In this document: piece after piece, positions 25,824 to 28,460 of the stretch
Position numbering within the stretch: the stretch's first letter is position 1
Layout: the number at the start of each line of letters is the position of its first letter
Origin: CAIJXB01 sp964439595
Lineage (GTDB): Bacteria; Chlamydiota; Chlamydiia; Chlamydiales; Rhabdochlamydiaceae
Reading direction: 5' to 3'
NCBI GenBank assembly: GCA_964439595.1
Contig: CAYTOK010000021.1
Coordinates: forward strand, 1-28,460
DNA: 28,460 bases
Notes under the pieces: model-generated
The model's input: only the letters and a program-made list of their open reading frames with translations
The model's database searches: none
Told to the model about the DNA's origin: nothing
Position numbers and translations under genes: made by a program

Positions 25824-27275
25824 TTATTCTTTAGTTAGGGTGCCTTCTAATTCAATGGAGGCAAATCGCATAATAGTATCATATCTAGCTTGTGAATCTG
25901 TGTTTTTTTCTGTTTTCGAACTAGTCTCTACTTGTTTTGCAGGGGTAGGAGGGGGAGGGGCTATTGCTATAACGGGCTTTTCTACCGGAATAAGATCTTG
26001 CTCTATCCAATCTGCAGGAGGAACTTCTTTTTTTTGCACGATAGGTTCCGCAGAAAGCTCCGGTTTGACAGTAATTTCTTCTTTTTTTACGGAAGGACTT
26101 TTTATCGAAGGAACTTCTTCTGGATGTCCATTTTGTAGATTTTCTAGTCGCAGGACCAAGTCTACAGCTGAAATACGATATTTGCTTTTTAAAATGTGGA
26201 GTAGAATCATTTCTAGTCCGACTCTTTTAAAGGCTGTTTTATTTACTTGTTCATGTTGCAGCAGTAGATAATCAAGAATATAACAAGATTGCTCCTCGGA
26301 GTAAATTGTAGCGGAGTGTCTATATTTAGCTTCTATAGAAGGAGACATTTCTTTGGCTTTTTGAGGGATTTGCATTTGTATAACTAAGATATTTCTGTAA
26401 TGCTCTAAGAGGCATTCGAAAAAATAGGCCAAATCTTTACCTGAAGAAAAAATGGAAGAAGCCCACTCAAAGGCGAATTTAAGGTTGTTTTTTGCAAAGG
26501 CTTCATCGAAATTAAAAAAAGCTTCAGTGGGTAAAGTTGCTAGAGCATGAGAAACGGTAGTTTCTGTTATAGGTCCATGGCTGCAGCAAAGTATTTGGTC
26601 TAAAAGAGATTCGGCAACTCTCATAGAACCATCTGAGAGCCCTGCTATTTTATAAAGAGCTTCTTCTTCGCAAATAGAGCCCTGCTCTTTGGTGATTTTC
26701 ATGAGTTTTTCTGCTATTTTTGCAGAGGAGATCCTTTGCAAATCAAATCGTTGGCAGCGACTAATAATCGTTGGGGGGATTTTATGAGGTTCTGTTGTGG
26801 CAAGGAAAAATTTAACATTAGGAGGGGGTTCTTCTAGTGTTTTTAAAAGAGCGTTGAAGGCTTCTTTTGTTAGCATATGAGCTTCATCGATGATGAATAT
26901 TTTACATCCGGAAGAAGAGGGAGCATACCCTACAGATTCATTGAGCCCTCTGATATCGTCAATACCTCTATTAGAAGCTCCATCGATTTCAAAGACATTT
27001 AAACTTTTCCCGTCAGTGATTTCTAGGCAACTGGTGCAGGTATTACAAGGTTCTCCTTCAGAAGAAAGGTTAGCGCAGTTAAGTGCTTTGGCAAGAACTC
27101 TTGCAAGGGTAGTTTTTCCTGTTCCTCTTGTTCCGCAAAAGAGGTAAGCTTGCGCCGTTTTTTTTTGCAAAAGTGCATTTTTAAGTGTTGTGACAATCGC
27201 TTCTTGTCCAAGAACGCTTGCAAATGTTTGTGGTCTGTGGATTCTTGATAGACCCTTGTATGGCTCTTTTGACAT
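25824..27275 (-). CDS. dnaX: DNA polymerase III clamp-loader subunit gamma/tau
   Basis: DnaX is the ATPase core of the clamp loader that places the sliding clamp on DNA. The 483-residue protein has Walker A GTRGTGKT (48-55), four zinc-binding cysteines (C67, C77, C80, C83), the Walker B box DEAH (130-133) and the SRC arginine-finger motif (172-174). A proline-rich linker lies near the C-terminus (IAIAPPPPTPAKQVE). The length is that of a gamma-like or short tau form without a long polymerase-binding tail. A strong GGGAGGAG site precedes the ATG at 27275. It is followed by ybaB on the same transcript. Confidence 0.96.
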   Translation of the reverse strand: MSKEPYKGLSRIHRPQTFASVLGQEAIVTTLKNALLQKKTAQAYLFCGTRGTGKTTLARVLAKALNCANLSSEGEPCNTCTSCLEITDGKSLNVFEIDGASNRGIDDIRGLNESVGYAPSSSGCKIFIIDEAHMLTKEAFNALLKTLEEPPPNVKFFLATTEPHKIPPTIISRCQRFDLQRISSAKIAEKLMKITKEQGSICEEEALYKIAGLSDGSMRVAESLLDQILCCSHGPITETTVSHALATLPTEAFFNFDEAFAKNNLKFAFEWASSIFSSGKDLAYFFECLLEHYRNILVIQMQIPQKAKEMSPSIEAKYRHSATIYSEEQSCYILDYLLLQHEQVNKTAFKRVGLEMILLHILKSKYRISAVDLVLRLENLQNGHPEEVPSIKSPSVKKEEITVKPELSAEPIVQKKEVPPADWIEQDLIPVEKPVIAIAPPPPTPAKQVETSSKTEKNTDSQARYDTIMRFASIELEGTLTKE

Positions 27276-27523
27276 AAAATTACACTCCTCCCTAGATAGA
27301 GTTCAAAAGCAGTATAAAAAAAAGGAAGAAAATCCTAAAGGAAAATAGTAGTTGCTTAGGTGAATTTAAGAATAAATTATTTTAAAAGAGATCATTTCCA
27401 GAGGGCTTTTAATCGATAAGACCCATATAACCCTTATTTTTGCCTATTGCAAAAAGCGTAATTATATCTAAATGACTAAGAACCTCATTAACTTATTGCC
27501 CTTGAAGCTTGAAATGGCGTCTT

Positions 27524-27592
27524 TTTTTTAAATCAGCTATTAAAATTATTATTGTTGACAAAGTGGCCTCTATCCTTAAGATAGAGTTTTTT
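27524..27592 (+). repeat. Possible diverged third copy of the hairpin repeat, ending in a terminator-like hairpin
   Basis: TTTTTTAAATCAGCTATTAA resembles the start of copies A and B, and TATTGTTGACAAAGTGGCC resembles their middle. The end is a perfect 7-base hairpin, CTCTATC-CTTAA-GATAGAG (27568-27586), followed by six T bases. The terminal hairpin differs in sequence from that of copy A, but the layout is the same. Alternatively, TTGACA (27555-27560) and TAAGAT (27577-27582), 16 bases apart, form a promoter and the hairpin is an operator or chance. No + strand gene follows in the window. Confidence 0.35.
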
Positions 27593-27694
27593 CAATTAGG
27601 GATTAAAGTGACATCCGAAGATGGTCTTACCGACTTTGGTTGCCGGGAAGAAGGGGTCTAGTGTTTTTTTGTATATTAACATTTTTTCCTAATT

Positions 27695-27719
27695 AAAAAG
27701 GGAGCTAACCAATTTAGCT
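27695..27719 (-). terminator. Candidate terminator of the J-domain gene
   Basis: On the minus strand AGCTAA-ATTGG-TTAGCT is followed by CCC and five T bases, about 30 bases after the stop codon at 27751. The stem is only six bases, so termination may be weak. Confidence 0.4.
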
Positions 27720-27750
27720 TTGGAGGCTTTGGATTGTCTGCTAAAAGCAT

Positions 27751-28460
27751 TTAGCGCCCGTCAATAGTTGGATACCTTTCTAGTAAGTCTTCTTTAGCCA
27801 TATCAAGAATTTTGAAAAGCTCTTCTGCTTCTTTTCTTCTTTTATCGGCAGTGTCTTTGAGATCGGTTGTGCAGGTTGGCGCTTTATCTGGGTGAATAAA
27901 AAGAGCTAACTTTTTGAAGGATTTGGTTATACTCTGTGCTGTTATGGGTTGGTTTAGATCAAGTAGCTCCTCCGGTGATGCATTTTTAAGTGCTTTTTCT
28001 TTGAAACTTAGATATGTTGCTACTTTATTTAGAGGATTGTTTGGGGCTGTAGTTATTCCAAGTTCTCCAATTATTTTTCTAGCTTTTTCCATGCTTGCTT
28101 GCAAAGAAGACGTTTCTGTGTAAGGTTCTCTTTCTTCGTATCCGCTACTATAGGTTGATTCATCAGATCCAGTAAACATATGAGCATTACGAAAAAGGTT
28201 GGGAGGGAATTTATTTCGAAAAGCAATTCTCTGCCCGCTAGAAAGTAGATCAATTCTCGATCGGATGGTTTCTTTAGGTTCAGAAGAGCCGAATAAATTA
28301 TTATACAGATTTGAGTCAACATCTTTAGCTTGCAAAGTACCAAAGAAGTGTCTTGCTTGCTCTTCTGAAAGTAGATTTTTGGGCGCTCCCCGAAACTTTT
28401 TCATTATAAGGGCTGCTTCTTTTTCAGAAACTAGCTGAAATCTTGTTATATTATTGGTTT
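27751..28460 (-). CDS. Protein with C-terminal J-domain, 5' end probably outside the window
   Basis: The C-terminal 70 residues form a J-domain-like helical hairpin: SFKKLALFIHPDKAP contains the HPD motif that stimulates Hsp70/DnaK, followed by an insert and the helix AEELFKILDMAKEDLLERY. Counting from the in-frame ATG at 28404, the HPD is at residues 171-173 of 217. That ATG has no ribosome site, and the frame stays open to the window edge with a protein-like sequence (ITRFQLVSEKEAALIMKKFR), so the true start probably lies further right. The N-terminal part matches nothing I know and lacks the G/F region, zinc fingers and substrate domain of DnaJ, so this is not the housekeeping chaperone. 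It could recruit bacterial DnaK or, if secreted, a host Hsp70. Type III secreted effectors with J-domains are conceivable but not shown here. Confidence 0.7.
   Translation of the reverse strand, partial: TNNITRFQLVSEKEAALIMKKFRGAPKNLLSEEQARHFFGTLQAKDVDSNLYNNLFGSSEPKETIRSRIDLLSSGQRIAFRNKFPPNLFRNAHMFTGSDESTYSSGYEEREPYTETSSLQASMEKARKIIGELGITTAPNNPLNKVATYLSFKEKALKNASPEELLDLNQPITAQSITKSFKKLALFIHPDKAPTCTTDLKDTADKRRKEAEELFKILDMAKEDLLERYPTIDGR

Larger units (their letters stand above)
27276..27750. other. Intergenic region between dnaX and the J-domain gene
   Basis: No gene is visible in these 475 bases. I looked for the SRP RNA gene that often lies near dnaX and did not find its conserved GGAAGG-loop core. 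On the + strand the region contains a hairpin followed by a T-run (27568-27592), a TTGACA box at 27555, and a stretch from 27524 resembling the left part of the hairpin repeat. On the minus strand a terminator-like hairpin lies at 27695-27719. Confidence 0.4.

Noticed and set aside
25786..26271. A 161-residue frame opposite ybaB and dnaX
   Set aside because: Low-complexity serine/phenylalanine-rich translation of the dnaX antisense strand; no ribosome site seen.
27276..27750. SRP (4.5S) RNA gene next to dnaX
   Set aside because: The conserved GGAAGG-containing core of SRP RNA is not present on either strand; the similar-looking CCGGGAAGAAGG at 27643 lacks the flanking pairing.
1..28460. CRISPR arrays, rRNA or tRNA genes, prophage
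   Set aside because: I saw no regularly spaced direct repeats, no tRNA T-arm motifs in the gaps and no phage structural genes.

Overview
The window looks like a chromosomal segment of a Chlamydiota bacterium, most probably an amoeba- or arthropod-associated ('environmental') chlamydia rather than Chlamydia itself. The DNA is AT-rich. Two gene groupings match chlamydial order as I remember it: dnaG / small unknown gene / mutS, and comEC ... ptsH-ptsI-ybaB-dnaX. Several proteins look like effectors for a eukaryotic host: an F-box-like protein, a protein with a C-terminal J-domain, a protein with hydrophobic segments plus a coiled coil, and a helical-repeat protein. A type II NADH dehydrogenase and an HPr kinase also fit an environmental lineage. 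No database search was possible, so the genus is left open.

Layout. 1-503: remnant of a DUF4143-type AAA ATPase gene, cut at its left side by what looks like the right end of an IS200/IS605-type element. 777-4061: divergent uvrC (-) and an SNF-family Na+-dependent transporter (+). 4325-6277 (-): a 650-residue protein whose C-terminal half contains about six helical repeats of roughly 29 residues. 6458-8435 (+): an M20 metallopeptidase overlapping a small membrane/coiled-coil protein. 8432-10904 (-): rhlE-type RNA helicase followed 19 bases later by an F-box-like protein. 11066-14663 (-): a tightly overlapping unit of a small coiled-coil protein, mutS and a NUDIX hydrolase. 14770-17014 (+): dnaG and an orphan 127-residue protein, then a structured intergenic element. 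17230-20020 (-): ndh and comEC, overlapping. 20440-25447 (+): an ABC exporter, then hprK-ptsH-ptsI. 25507-27275 (-): dnaX-ybaB. 27751 to the right edge (-): a J-domain protein that probably starts outside the window.

How the genes work together. uvrC, mutS, dnaG, dnaX and ybaB serve DNA repair and replication. hprK, ptsH and ptsI form a phosphorelay. HPr keeps both its PEP-dependent histidine and its regulatory serine, yet no sugar-specific EII gene is present, so a regulatory role is plausible. The ABC exporter and hprK are each preceded by a copy of the same roughly 90-base repeat, which ends in a hairpin; a shorter, more diverged candidate copy lies between dnaX and the J-domain gene. The items most worth following up are the F-box-like protein, the helical-repeat protein, the hairpin repeat family and the insertion-element scar at the left edge.
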